DNA of 64,000 nucleotides, taken from positions 4,903,363 through 4,967,362 of the forward strand of contig NZ_CP051185.1 in assembly GCF_012516315.1 (NCBI RefSeq), given 5' to 3'. Below are positions 57,801-64,000 of this stretch, piece after piece (the first letter of the stretch is position 1; the number at the start of each line of letters is the position of its first letter). Origin of the DNA: Limnospira fusiformis SAG 85.79 (GTDB lineage: Bacteria > Cyanobacteriota > Cyanobacteriia > Cyanobacteriales > Microcoleaceae). The position numbers and the translations under genes were made by a program. Below the pieces are notes generated by a model that saw only the letters and a list, made by a program, of their open reading frames with translations, did not search any database and was not told the DNA's origin.

Positions 57801-58289
57801 ATTACCTGTGGGGGTAGTTGAGGCGGTAATATTGGCTCTTGTAAGTTGATGCAGTTGTTTAAGGAAGGTTTCCCCCTTAGGTCCGGCGGCGACTTGGCAA
57901 CCATAGAGGATAATAGAGCTATCGTGCAGTTTATCGTTTAAGGTTCCTAGGTGTTGGCTGTAGTGGGGGAGGGTTTCTGAGGTTAGTTCCACATTCCCCA
58001 ATTTCAGACAACCTGGTGAGCCATGGCAGATTATATGAATTTGTGCGATCGTATTATATTGGTATAGGGTCTCCGCTATCTGTAGGACACCATCTCTGTT
58101 GGGGGACAAAATTATGACATCTGCCACCGCGCGAAGGCCACTAATCAACTCCCGATAATCTTTAACCCCGGAGTCAATTATTACTACCTGTTGACCAGTT
58201 TTAAGCGTTTCGGATACTCTGAACGCCGAGAATAGCCATTCCAAGGGGAAGGACTTTGAGTTAATATCGGTGGCTGTGGGGTTAATCAT
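48819..58289 (-). CDS. Giant modular surface adhesin: DUF4347, lectin-like and cadherin-like repeats, two pectate-lyase-like domains, RTX-type C-terminus
   Basis: This 3156-residue protein starts with DUF4347 (about 15-185; VVIIDSGVKDYRELI, IHIICHGSPGCLKLG, IILYGCQVAAG), common in cyanobacterial type I-secreted proteins; no Sec signal is seen. Four LamG/DUF1349-like modules of about 200 residues (SDDFNSNSLDPRWNFI ... QVDYFFN) lie near 200, 1112, 1702 and 2120. Ten cadherin-like modules of about 95 residues (NQPPTANDDNATV ... DSFTYTVEDDDGA) stand in groups of 3, 1, 4 and 2. A unique part fills about 697-1020. Two pectate-lyase-like beta-helix domains follow (DVRDYGAIPNDGIDD near 2470 and GGLPNDGIDD near 2780). 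The end has GTQGDDWLNGTD and GNGGFDTFVLGD calcium-binding motifs. Likely role: surface adhesion or glycan binding. Confidence 0.88.
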   Translation of the reverse strand: MINPTATDINSKSFPLEWLFSAFRVSETLKTGQQVVIIDSGVKDYRELISGLRAVADVIILSPNRDGVLQIAETLYQYNTIAQIHIICHGSPGCLKLGNVELTSETLPHYSQHLGTLNDKLHDSSIILYGCQVAAGPKGETFLKQLHQLTRANITASTTPTGNHQLGGDWDFQINIGNPIDTNSIFSPVTMATYSHTLAFESDDFNTNSLNAWWNFITPNNNSSYLLTGTGTPDAYVELSVPGATDMWNANRSATRLMQPAQNEDFELEIKFAADPALNKQMQGILVEQDNNNWLRFDVFKINSDLALFAGSTRNGGSRSMIRMGVQPGQARHLKVNRTGDVWTLNYSADGVSWTTAGSFTQALQVQQVGLFAANADSSSSPQFTSQVDYFFNTASPIIPEDGQVVTPEPIENQPPTANDDNATVRTGNTVTINVLNNDSDPDGVLVPDTVAVVDSPDYGTITVNPNGTITYSHDGSSTGTDSFTYTVEDDDGATSNEATVFLTIEENQPPIANDDNATVRTGNTVTINVLNNDSDPDGVLIPDTVAVVDLPDYGTITVNPNGTITYSHDGSSTNSDRFTYTVEDDDGATSNEATVFLTIEENQPPIANDDNATVRTGNTVTINVLSNDSDPDGVLVPDTVTVVDLPDYGNITVNPNGTITYSHDGSSTGTDSFTYTVEDDDGAISNLANVSITIQEPSADPNPTVLDIWYGSEQSFGHIGKPLVWVNILGYAFDPDGISSLSYSLNGGPEIPLRLNVHGQPRNPRLSRNGDFNVEIAYTDLNPASDQDDIVVITAVDTLGHIATESVTIKHELGNAWPKTYSIDWSEVDQINDVAQVVDGLWTLTDDGVRTAETGYDRLIAIGDIGWDDYEATVPITIHETNTNGIIGLLMRWKGHQPDGGTQPYVQWRTHGEIGFYHMSSGLSLEGTTFFNSGRNITLEAGNTYNFKMRSQTVDDGSIYSFKVWEESEPEPTEWDRKSFKSSSDIRALSHGSLLLVAHYYDATFGDVTVVPYGEERPNLAPIANNDHTRVSQGNSVNIRVLSNDEDIDGSLMPNTVTIVTEPNHGTVSIQNGVVTYNHNGSYTSGDRFTYTVEDNHGATSNEATVFLGISELDLAFNSDDFNSSTLKPEWNFIKPLANSSYALTGTGTSDAYLELSVPAQTDLWNQNRTTARLMQPAANEDFELEIKFASDPTVSKQMQGILVEQDERNWLRFNVSQTGSGLSVFAASTTNGSSRVMVSGSVAAGQARYLNVNRQGNLWTLKSSGDGINWNTVGSFIRDLQVQEVGLFAGHAGNSPAMFTTQVDYFFNMAAPIVPEDVSLGNQPPIANDDTARVQPSQSVVIDVLSNDSDPDGVLIPDTVTVVNSPDYGTITVNPNGTITYSHDGSSTSTDSFTYTVEDNDGAISNSATVFLTIQENQPPTANDDNATVRTGNTVTINVLNNDSDPDGVLVPDTVTVVDLPDYGTITVNPNGTITYSHDGSSTNSDRFTYTVEDDDGAISNPATVSLTIQENQPPTANDDNATVRTGNTVTINVLNNDSDPDGVLVPDTVTVVDLPDYGTITVNPNGTITYSHDGSSTNSDRFTYTVEDDDGAISNSATVFLTIEENQPPTANDDNATVRTGNTVTINVLNNDSDPDGVLVPDTVTVVDSPNYGNITVNPNGTITYSHDGSSTNTDSFTYTVEDNDGAISNPATVFLTVSELDLAFESDDFNSNSLDPRWNFISPNNNSSYLLTGTGTPDAYVELSVPGATDMWNRNRSAARLMQPAANEDFELEIKFAADPALDKQIQGILVEQDDNNWVRFDVFKTNSGLALFAASTRNGGSRSMIRMGVEPGQARHLKVNRTGDVWTLNYSPDGSTWTTAGSFTQALQVQQVGLFAGNAGSSSSPTFTSQVDYFFNTAAPIIPEDGQVVIPEDEPPVIPEDEQLENQPPTANDDNATVKTGNTVTIDVLNNDSDPDGVLIPDTVTVVDLPDYGNITVNPNGTITYSHDGSSTNSDRFTYTVEDDDGAISNSATVFLTIEENQPPTANDDNATVLIGNTVTINVLNNDSDPDGVLVPDTVTVVDSPNYGNITVNPNGTITYSHDGSSTSTDSFTYTVEDNDGAISNPATVSLTVSELDLAFESDDFNSNSLDPRWNFISPNNNSSYLLTGTGTPDAYVELSVPGGTDMWNSNRSAARLMQPAQNEDFELEIKFAADPALDKQIQGILVEQDDNNWVRFDVFKTNSGLALFAASTRNGGSRSMIRMGVEPGQARHLKVNRTGDVWTLNYSPDGSTWTTAGSFTQALQVQQVGLFAGNAGSSSSPTFTSQVDYFFNTAAPIIPEDTPDLSPPTAALLAPDLTPILGSDTGYAFTVSYSDDWEIQESTLDDADIRVIGPLGVQQLASLVRVYGEENGNTRNATYQITPSGGVWDVSDGGTYTVIMEPNAVSDMAGNFIPTATLGSFTVDFSANTPTQNIVFPADAGVVDVRDYGAIPNDGIDDTAAIQQAINENAGQNRIIYFPNGVYDVSGRIAYPGSEKRNILQGESRDGTIIRLQDNLGFDTAVIDTGNPPAQRFRNSIRDLTVDVGQGNPDAIAINFIANNQGTLNNVRIVSRDGQGAIGLDLATDENGPLLVKDVEVVGFDVGIRTWNPTATQTLEGVKLVNQNVYGWQNFNQTLFVRDLESTNAVPVIWNMPDGSSDFTIMDANLTGVGAAATQPAIHNQKGMYVNNLNTSGYELAILQDDNGRGNLSQPDGYVAEWMARGGFNTLFDAPTQAFELEVLPTPVVPWDDLSDWVSPLAFGGLPNDGIDDTLAIQAAIDSGASTVYLPNGVWNIGGNLQLRNNLQRFIGTEATILGSGTITVADGTTDVVSVERLEAPNITFVQDSDRTMVMSNMIINQYFNTSQGTGDLYIEDISGGPWSFTNQNVWARQINPETIHTPRIKNDGGNLWILGYKTEDEGTLVETVNGGKTEVLGAYILHGEFGDIPVFINNESSLSYVAASFRSFKGEPLPAVGVEEIQNLETRRTVGLPGYYSSTSLNRVPVNTIVGTQGDDWLNGTDPNSSNPGRGQIDILTGNGGFDTFVLGDSNSVYYDDGIDDQPGWQDYALITDFDNDVIQLHGSSEDYRLADSPQGLPNGLAIFYKGDVTDELIGIVQGMNNISLNSSSFVYV
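51334..51945 (-). repeat. Adhesin LamG-like module, copy 4
   Basis: This block is nearly identical, without gaps, to 52585-53196 (constant offset 1251 bp), even at silent positions. Only a few bases differ, for example where the copy 4 residues PAQNED are PAANED in copy 3. Very recent duplication or gene conversion is likely. Confidence 0.85.
51946..52500 (-). repeat. Cadherin-like repeats 9-10 of the adhesin
   Basis: Two tandem units of about 290 bp encode NQPPTANDDNATV-type modules. They differ mainly at VKTG/VLIG and at NSDRF/STDSF. They join LamG copies 3 and 4. Confidence 0.85.
52585..53196 (-). repeat. Adhesin LamG-like module, copy 3
   Basis: This is the partner of 51334-51945 at constant offset. 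LamG copies 1 (about 57100-57700) and 2 (about 54350-54950) are more diverged, copy 2 most. Confidence 0.85.
53197..54330 (-). repeat. Cadherin-like repeats 5-8 of the adhesin
   Basis: Four tandem units of about 290 bp. Units 6 and 7 are almost identical, including at silent sites. Unit 5, nearest the LamG copy 2, is the most diverged (TARVQPSQSVVIDVL). Confidence 0.85.
56200..57060 (-). repeat. Cadherin-like repeats 1-3 of the adhesin
   Basis: Three tandem units. Repeats 1 and 2 share TVAVVD instead of the TVTVVD seen in the later units, suggesting local copying within this group. Confidence 0.85.
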
Positions 58290-58744
58290 GGGTGAGTTGC
58301 TAGGAACCTAAAAAGCTGATGGCAAGCTGCCTGAACAATAGCTAAAGCCCCAGTCTCAACTGACTGATGGGCTTAATTTCTTAGATTTTGTCATATATCC
58401 GTGAAAATACGGAGTAGTTTACAGAATCTTTACTTAAAAGTTTAAATAAGGGTGCTGATTGTAAAGCTAGGGTGAAATGTAACCAGACCTTCTGGCTTGA
58501 CCCCGGAGAGTAAGTTAGCCAAGAGGTTACTGTAGCCTAGTATGATACATCAGTAGTTAGTCAGACAGTCTGAGCGACCACCGTACTGGTATAAGTAGAG
58601 TTGAGGAGACTTTACATAACATTTATTATTGCTATAGTTAGGGTAAAGTCCATATAATGGGTGGCTATCATCTGGGGTATCATGGTACTGGTCTATTTTG
58701 GTCATTAAAAATATCCAAGGCACTGGGAGTCAAATATAGCGACA
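58290..58744. other. Intergenic region between divergent adhesin and ABC exporter genes
   Basis: The 455-bp gap must contain both promoters. TATAAT at 58653-58658 lies about 90 bp before the exporter start, but its -35 region is weak. A hairpin-like CATATATCCGTGAAAATACGGAGTAG stretch sits near 58390-58415. No gene or RNA is recognised. Confidence 0.4.
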
Positions 58745-60544
58745 ATGCAGAATTTTATAAATCGGTTTTTTTTCATTCTTCCGGCTTCCCCAAAACAGTT
58801 AGTAATTTTAGTAATTTTATTTGTAGTCATGTCAGTGCTGGAAGCATTTGGGATTGGCATGATAGGACCTTTTTTGAATTTAGCTAGTCATCCCAATTTA
58901 GTCAATGAAAGTGAATTTGTAGCCTCTATATATGCTGGCTTAAATTTAACAGAAGCATCCCACGGTATAGCATTATTGGGATTGTTTATTATTGCTTTAT
59001 TTGCTATTAAATCTTTCTTAAACTGGCAGATTAAAACCTATGTATTTGGGTTTTGTCTGAAAGTTCGTGGGAAATTGTGTGAAAAATTAATCCAAGAATA
59101 TCTGTCTGTTCCTTATACTTTCCATTTGTCGAAGGATAGTGCTGCGGTCATTCAATGTATAATTATTTATACCCAGGCTTTTGCACTAGATATTCTTATG
59201 CCTATACTCAATTCGGCTGCCAATTTAATGATTATTATAGCTTTGAGTGGATTGCTATTGATGACCAGTCAATTGGTGGTAATTGTTTTAATATTTCTGT
59301 TTTTACCTTTAATTTTAATCCTGAATGCTTTTAAAGATAAAATTAAATACTGGGGTAAGCGTGTTAGTTATGCTGATGAATCGATAATTCGTATTGTTAA
59401 TCATAGTTTAGGGGGGATTAAAGAAACTAAGGTAATTGGCTGTTCTGGCTTTTTTGAAGAACAACTGAGTGAGCAATCACGGGAATATATAGAGGCGGGA
59501 ACTTTCTTACTTTCTTTTCAAGTTGTCCCCAGAATATTAGTTGAGGCAATTCTCATTTTATTTTTAGTGGGAATCACATCAACTATGATTCTACTGGGAC
59601 AAGATATTGATGGATTTATTCCGGCATTAAGTATATTCGCTTTGTCATCAATTCGTTTACTACCAGCTATTTCTAATTTGAGTAAAGATGTGAGTAAATT
59701 GCGGAGTATGACCTATGTATTAGAAAGATTAAGTCATGATTTACGAGAAATTGAAACTCTCAAAAACAGCGAAGTTTCAAATCGCACCGTAGTTACAAAA
59801 ATCAGTCAATTAGCTGACCATAAATTCAAGAATAAAGATTTTGGTCAGATTATTTTTGACGGTGTAACTTATCAATATCCTGGTTCTGAATCGCCAGCCA
59901 TTTCCGACGTTTCTTTGTCGATTAGGAAGGGAGAATCGATTGCTTTTATTGGTCAGTCTGGAGCCGGAAAGACTACGTTAGTTGATATCATGCTGGGGTT
60001 ATTAATACCCCAAGGTGGTGATATTAAAATTGATGATATTTCTATTTATAATAATTTGCGATCGTGGCAAAATATGATTGGCTATATTCCCCAGTCTATT
60101 TTTTTAATGGCAGATACAATAGAGAGAAATATTGCTTTCGGGGTGGCTGATGATTTAATTGATCATAAACGTCTACAACAGGCTTTAGAAATGGCTCAAC
60201 TTATGGATTTGGTCAAAGAACTTCCCGATGGAATAAATACCATGGTCGGGGAAAGAGGAGTGCGCCTTTCTGGGGGTCAACGCCAACGGATTGGTATTGC
60301 TCGCGCTCTTTACCATGAACGGGATATTCTGGTGTTAGATGAGGCGACTTCGGCGTTAGATAATGAGACGGAAAGTTTGGTCACTGAGTCTATTAAATCT
60401 CTGAGTGGAATTAAAACTATGATTATGATTGCTCATCGTTTGACGACTATACAACATTGCGATCGCCTTTATGTCATGGAAAAAGGCCGCATTGTTAGGT
60501 CGGGGACTTATAACGAAATTGTCCTAGGAAATATTCAATCATAA
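58745..60544 (+). CDS. ABC exporter, fused permease-ATPase (lipid-linked glycan flippase type)
   Basis: The first half of this 599-residue half-transporter has about six membrane helices, from QLVILVILFVVMSVLEAFGIG to IDGFIPALSIFALSSIRLLPA; the last of these, together with ESIIRIVNHSLGGIKETKVIG, resembles PglK-type lipid-linked oligosaccharide flippases. The ATPase has Walker A GQSGAGKTTLVD near 411-422, IGYIPQSIFLMADTIERNIAF, the signature LSGGQRQRIGIARAL, Walker B ILVLDEATSALD and the H-loop MIAHRLTTI. It probably works as a homodimer. The GT4 gene follows after 17 bp, which fits glycan assembly and export. Export of the adjacent adhesin is less likely because no C39 or HlyB-type N-domain is present. 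Confidence 0.88.
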   Translation: MQNFINRFFFILPASPKQLVILVILFVVMSVLEAFGIGMIGPFLNLASHPNLVNESEFVASIYAGLNLTEASHGIALLGLFIIALFAIKSFLNWQIKTYVFGFCLKVRGKLCEKLIQEYLSVPYTFHLSKDSAAVIQCIIIYTQAFALDILMPILNSAANLMIIIALSGLLLMTSQLVVIVLIFLFLPLILILNAFKDKIKYWGKRVSYADESIIRIVNHSLGGIKETKVIGCSGFFEEQLSEQSREYIEAGTFLLSFQVVPRILVEAILILFLVGITSTMILLGQDIDGFIPALSIFALSSIRLLPAISNLSKDVSKLRSMTYVLERLSHDLREIETLKNSEVSNRTVVTKISQLADHKFKNKDFGQIIFDGVTYQYPGSESPAISDVSLSIRKGESIAFIGQSGAGKTTLVDIMLGLLIPQGGDIKIDDISIYNNLRSWQNMIGYIPQSIFLMADTIERNIAFGVADDLIDHKRLQQALEMAQLMDLVKELPDGINTMVGERGVRLSGGQRQRIGIARALYHERDILVLDEATSALDNETESLVTESIKSLSGIKTMIMIAHRLTTIQHCDRLYVMEKGRIVRSGTYNEIVLGNIQS

Positions 60545-60561
60545 CCCATGGAAATACACAG

Positions 60562-61794
60562 ATGAAACCAGTAATTCTCAGTTCAACTGATGTCGAAGGC
60601 GGTGCGGCTAGAGCCGCGTATAGAGTACATCGAGGTTTAATTTCTATGGGGGTTGAATCTCGAATGTTGGTGCGGGGAAAATTTAGTGGCGATCGCACTG
60701 TTATAGCCGAAAAAAGTATCATCACTAAACTAGGTCCTGGTGCTAATAGTATCCCCCTGAGACGCTACCCAAAACGCGATCGCCTGCTTTTTTCTCCTCA
60801 ATGGTTCCCCGATGTCATAGCTAGTAGAGTAACTAAAATTAACCCAGATGTGGTAAATTTACACTGGGTTTGTAATGGCTTTATCCAGATTGAAACTTTG
60901 GCTAAATTGAACAAACCCTTAGTGTGGACTCTTCAAGATATGTGGCCTTTAACTGGGGGTTGTCATTACAGCGAGGGATGCGATCGCTACCAAAATTCCT
61001 GCGGTCAATGTCCGCAACTGAAAAGTGGTCGCGATCGGGATTTATCTCGACAGGTTTGGAAACGGAAATTTAAAGCCTGGAAAAATCTCAACTTAACTAT
61101 TGTAACTCCTAGTAGTTGGATGGCGGATTGTGTGCGTTCAAGTTCCTTATTTGGACAGCGGCGAGTAGAGGTGATTCCCTTCTGTCTGGATACCCAAATT
61201 TATCGACCTATAGAAACGAAAATCGCCCGACATTTACTGAATTTACCCCAGGACAAACAACTGGTTTTATTTGGGGCGATCGCTGCGACTGCTGACCCCA
61301 GAAAGGGTTTTAATTTGCTACTTCCGGCGCTGCAAAAGCTGAGTCAGTCAGGGTGGCAAAATCAGCTTGAATTAGTAGTTTTTGGATCTGCGGAACCGGA
61401 AAACCCAGTAGATTTAGGTTTTCCAGCTAATTATCTAGGCAGTTTCTCTGATGATATTGCTTTGGCTTTGGTCTATTCTGCCGCCGATGTGATGATTGTT
61501 CCATCCTTGCAAGAATCCTTCGGACAAACGGCCTCTGAAGCCTTAGCCTGTGGTACTCCGGTGGTGGCTTTTAATGCTACTGGACTCAAGGATATTGTTG
61601 ATCACCAAGTTAATGGTTATCTGGTCAAACCCTATGAAATTGATGATTTAAGCGAGGGGATTAAATGGGTATTAAATGATAGCGATCGCCTGCAAAAACT
61701 CAAAGAAAAAGCCAGAGAAAAAGCTATACAAGTATTTCCCCTAGGAAGACAAGCCCAGCAATATTTATCACTATTCCATCAGATTATCACCTAA
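60562..61794 (+). CDS. Glycosyltransferase family 4
   Basis: This 410-residue GT-B enzyme has the nucleotide-sugar E-x7-E motif ESFGQTASE near the C-terminus, inside PSLQESFGQTASEALACGT. Before it lies the donor-domain sequence LVLFGAIAATADPRKGFNLLLPAL. The acceptor half includes DVEGGAARAAYRVHRGL, VNLHWVCNGFIQIE, WTLQDMWPLTGGCHYS and four cysteines in CDRYQNSCGQC, a pattern known from WcaC-like exopolysaccharide transferases. It is in an operon with the ABC exporter. Confidence 0.9.
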   Translation: MKPVILSSTDVEGGAARAAYRVHRGLISMGVESRMLVRGKFSGDRTVIAEKSIITKLGPGANSIPLRRYPKRDRLLFSPQWFPDVIASRVTKINPDVVNLHWVCNGFIQIETLAKLNKPLVWTLQDMWPLTGGCHYSEGCDRYQNSCGQCPQLKSGRDRDLSRQVWKRKFKAWKNLNLTIVTPSSWMADCVRSSSLFGQRRVEVIPFCLDTQIYRPIETKIARHLLNLPQDKQLVLFGAIAATADPRKGFNLLLPALQKLSQSGWQNQLELVVFGSAEPENPVDLGFPANYLGSFSDDIALALVYSAADVMIVPSLQESFGQTASEALACGTPVVAFNATGLKDIVDHQVNGYLVKPYEIDDLSEGIKWVLNDSDRLQKLKEKAREKAIQVFPLGRQAQQYLSLFHQIIT

Positions 61795-61830
61795 CCTAAT
61801 TGTAGGATGAATTACCACTAATAATTAGGA

Positions 61831-62946
61831 TCAATTGCGGCAATCAAGTCCTAAAATTTTCAGATATTCTTGGGTTGCTATTTTCTGGCTAAACTGTTCT
61901 AGCCATGAGGTGTTTACAGTCGGGGTGTTACCTTCAATGGTGGCTAAAATCGCCTCTGCCATTGCTGTAGCATCGCCCACCGGAACTAGGGAACCATATC
62001 GACCCTCTGCTAAAATTTCTGCGGCCCCACTTTTACAATTAGTGGAAATTACCGGAGTGCCAACCGCCATAGCTTCAATTAAAACTGTTGGTAAACCTTC
62101 CCAGCGAGAAGATAACACAAATACTGCAGCATTTGCCATATAAGGATAGGGATTATCAGCATATCCTAATAGGGCGGCATCATCTCCTAAACCATGATCT
62201 TGGATGAGATTTTCGAGGCGATCGCCATCAGGTCCCCAACCTAAAATTCCTAGGCGCACTTGTCGCACTTGTCGCACTTTAGCAAAGGCTTTAATTAAGG
62301 TGGGAAAATCTTTTTGTGCTTCCAGTTTTCCGACTCCTAAAATTACTGGAGGTTCCCCCGGTTGAAACCAAGGATGATCTAAAGTTTCTCCAGCTTTTTG
62401 CCATAGTTCCGGCGTGATAACTGGGTTATAAATATATTGAATGCGATCGCTATTTAAACCCGTACTTTTAGCTAAGTTCTCAGCCGCCCCTTGAGAAACA
62501 GCTACAATTCCATCCGCCCATGGGTAGAAATAGCGAACAAACAAAGGCAGCAAAATTTTTCTAAGTTTAGTAGTATGTTGTATTGCCTCCGAAAAAGTAT
62601 TATGTTCAGACACCACCACGCGGGTGGAAACTCCCCCTAGACGTTTTGCCCAAACCGCAATTTCATTAGCATAATGGAGGGCAGAAAGTAGGGACTTAGG
62701 CTGTGATTCCTGCAAATAATTTCTCAGGGCAAAAATAGTACCCAAAACCCCGGAAGCCCCCAAATCAACTATCCTTATTTCTGGTGGTACTTTTTCCAAG
62801 TGAGGCCCCCAGCCTTTACCCAAAACTAAGTCTACTTTCAAGCCTTCTGCAATCAAACCACGACCCAGATTTAGCATAACCCTCTCCGCACCACCTCCGC
62901 CGATATAACGAAGGAAAAGTGCCACATCGGGCTGAACTACAGCCAT
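61831..62946 (-). CDS. Glycosyltransferase family 4
   Basis: This 371-residue GT-B transferase begins with the donor-independent LRYIGGGGAERVMLNLGRGL, then VVVSEHNTFSEAI, DGIVAVSQGAAENLAK, ILGVGKLEAQKDFPTLIKAF and the E-x7-E motif EGLPTVLIE in SSRWEGLPTVLIEAM. A short triplication, VRQVRQVR, before LGILGWGPDG reflects a small DNA repeat (GTGCGACAA type). It converges on the preceding GT4 gene. It probably adds a hexose to a surface glycan; donor and acceptor are unknown. Confidence 0.92.
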   Translation of the reverse strand: MAVVQPDVALFLRYIGGGGAERVMLNLGRGLIAEGLKVDLVLGKGWGPHLEKVPPEIRIVDLGASGVLGTIFALRNYLQESQPKSLLSALHYANEIAVWAKRLGGVSTRVVVSEHNTFSEAIQHTTKLRKILLPLFVRYFYPWADGIVAVSQGAAENLAKSTGLNSDRIQYIYNPVITPELWQKAGETLDHPWFQPGEPPVILGVGKLEAQKDFPTLIKAFAKVRQVRQVRLGILGWGPDGDRLENLIQDHGLGDDAALLGYADNPYPYMANAAVFVLSSRWEGLPTVLIEAMAVGTPVISTNCKSGAAEILAEGRYGSLVPVGDATAMAEAILATIEGNTPTVNTSWLEQFSQKIATQEYLKILGLDCRN

Positions 62947-63273
62947 AGTTAATAATTCCCAACAATGCTTTAATTATTCTATAATAATTAATATTGATTT
63001 GATTGTTAAATATTTATGATTAACTTTAATTATTAAAAAAGCAACTATATATTAGTTATTGATAACTATCAACAGATGACTTCCGATGAAAACCGTGCCA
63101 TAATCTACATCAAATTTTATGATAACCGCGCCTAGTATCACCCCGACAATAAGTAGAATTTATGCCTAGTTTGAGTCTAAACTAGGCTAAGATAAACATC
63201 TAAATTTCAGAAATTTATTTAATGTTTATCGTATTTTACCCAATTCGTATCACCTCAATTTTACCTATTAGTT
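62947..63273. other. A/T-rich intergenic region
   Basis: The 327-bp gap between divergent genes is very A/T-rich near the GT4 start, with repeated TAATAATTAATATT units, and otherwise shows only the hairpin at 63164-63187. No gene is recognised. Confidence 0.5.
63164..63187. terminator. Perfect hairpin upstream of the methyltransferase gene
   Basis: GCCTAGTTT (63164-63172) and AAACTAGGC (63179-63187) pair with a 6-base loop. It lacks a T-run, so it may instead be a protein-binding site or part of the leader. Confidence 0.35.
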
Positions 63274-64000
63274 ATGACTGCTAAAACTAACACCAATACA
63301 ACTCAGGTTTCTACTCCCAAAACTGATGCTAGAGATAGTCGCACCTGGGAGCAAATTCGAGAACATTATGAAATTGAACAAGAACTAGCCCGCCAGTTAA
63401 TGAATTCTACCAGAGAGGAACGCATGGGTGGGCATTTATACACTCAGGTATATAATCAACTCTTCCAAAAAGTCCCGCATCATCCTCAACTTACCCGAAA
63501 ATCTAGCCCCGAAATTCAAACTTGGATTGTTAACCAGCGTCTGCAATTATTAGCCCGTTTTCTTAACCCAGAAATCACCTATTTAGAAATAGGTCCTGGT
63601 GATTGTAGTTTATCCATAGAAGTCGCTCAACGAGTCAAACGAGTTTACGCAGTTGATGTATCAACTGAAATTACTAAACTACCGAATATTCCCGATAATA
63701 TGGAAATTTTTATTTCCGATGGTTGTAATATTCCCGTCCCTAAAAATACAGTTAATTTAGCCTATAGTCATCAATTAATGGAGCATTTACATCCTGATGA
63801 TGCCCTAGAACAGCTTGAAAATATCTACAATACTTTAGCTGCAAATGGTAAGTATATTTGTATCACACCTAATTGGTATTCAGGTCCCCATGATGTTTCT
63901 CGCCACTTTGATCAGCAAGCTACTGGCTTTCATTTAAAAGAATATAAACTCAGTGAAATGTATGATATTTTTAAGAAAGTAGGTTTTTCTAAGATAATTT
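63274..64000 (+). CDS. Class I SAM-dependent methyltransferase (3' end outside window)
   Basis: The frame opens at ATG 63274 (MTAKTNTNTTQVSTPK) and stays open to the window edge, 242 codons. Motif I is YLEIGPGDCSLSIEVAQRV near 110-128, then VYAVDVSTEI, the acidic ISDGCNIPVPKNTVNLAYSH and LMEHLHPDDALEQLENI, then KYICITPNWYSGPHDVSRHF. This is a Methyltransf_11-type enzyme. An N-terminal stretch of about 70 residues with YEIEQELARQLMNSTREER resembles that of methyltransferases in glycan loci. The position beside glycosyltransferases suggests sugar or lipid methylation. The C-terminus is unseen. Confidence 0.85.
   Translation, partial: MTAKTNTNTTQVSTPKTDARDSRTWEQIREHYEIEQELARQLMNSTREERMGGHLYTQVYNQLFQKVPHHPQLTRKSSPEIQTWIVNQRLQLLARFLNPEITYLEIGPGDCSLSIEVAQRVKRVYAVDVSTEITKLPNIPDNMEIFISDGCNIPVPKNTVNLAYSHQLMEHLHPDDALEQLENIYNTLAANGKYICITPNWYSGPHDVSRHFDQQATGFHLKEYKLSEMYDIFKKVGFSKII

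Noticed and set aside
58745-60544. ABC gene as the type I secretion exporter of the adhesin
   Set aside because: It has no peptidase-like N-domain, no HlyD or TolC partner nearby, and its operon partner is a glycosyltransferase. A glycan flippase fits better.

Overview
The window looks like chromosomal DNA of a filamentous cyanobacterium, most likely Arthrospira/Limnospira or a close Oscillatoriales relative. HIP1-type GCGATCGC octamers are scattered through most genes. The gene set is cyanobacterial: a class II FBPase/SBPase beside hemA, an Atx1-type copper chaperone, a RuBisCO-like MtnW, DUF4347 adhesin architecture and giant AAA-WD40 proteins. The genus is an inference from gene style and from the mobile and repeat families; no species-specific marker was compared.

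Region 1 (1-4100) is a pile-up of mobile elements. A full-length but dead group II intron on the minus strand (about 359-2763) sits inside a second, partial group II intron on the plus strand (1-359 and 2764-3147). The plus-strand intron in turn lies just 5' of a decayed, internally deleted tnpB. Small palindromic repeats have entered the intron reverse transcriptase (1996-2058) and tnpB (3763-3817), and a relative of the first lies upstream of glpX (4020-4080).

Region 2 (4100-11300) is housekeeping: glpX, hemA and valS, then an AAA ATPase followed by the remnant of a second gene. Region 3 (11300-19200) holds two giant paralogous AAA-like/transmembrane/14-blade WD40 proteins. Each is preceded by a copy of the same roughly 170-bp promoter and leader block.

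Region 4 (19200-41400) is mixed metabolism: a YrdC/YciO protein, larC, a hairpin repeat cluster, uvrA, the methionine-salvage pair mtnW-mtnB, a CobH-like protein, dapB, a CHASE2-GGDEF-EAL regulator, a peroxiredoxin/prolyl-hydroxylase fusion, a NERD protein, an OppD/OppF ATPase pair without permeases, atx1, a methyltransferase, an esterase, a GmrSD-like (DUF262-DUF1524) protein, a fructosamine-kinase-family protein and an AEC transporter.

Region 5 (41465-43085) is an IscB (IS200/IS605-superfamily) element with its putative omega RNA but no tnpA. The catalytic histidine of its HNH domain reads as glutamine. It abuts the 3' end of a SanA/YdcF-family gene. An isolated 5S rRNA gene with its own promoter and nadC follow.

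Region 6 (45138-64000) is a cell-surface locus: a C-methyltransferase-like protein, a WecG/TagA glycosyltransferase with an unusual duplicated C-terminal domain, a GT2, a 3156-residue modular adhesin, a lipid-linked-glycan-type ABC exporter in an operon with a GT4, another GT4, and a methyltransferase cut by the window end. Together these probably build, decorate and export extracellular glycans and an adhesive surface protein.
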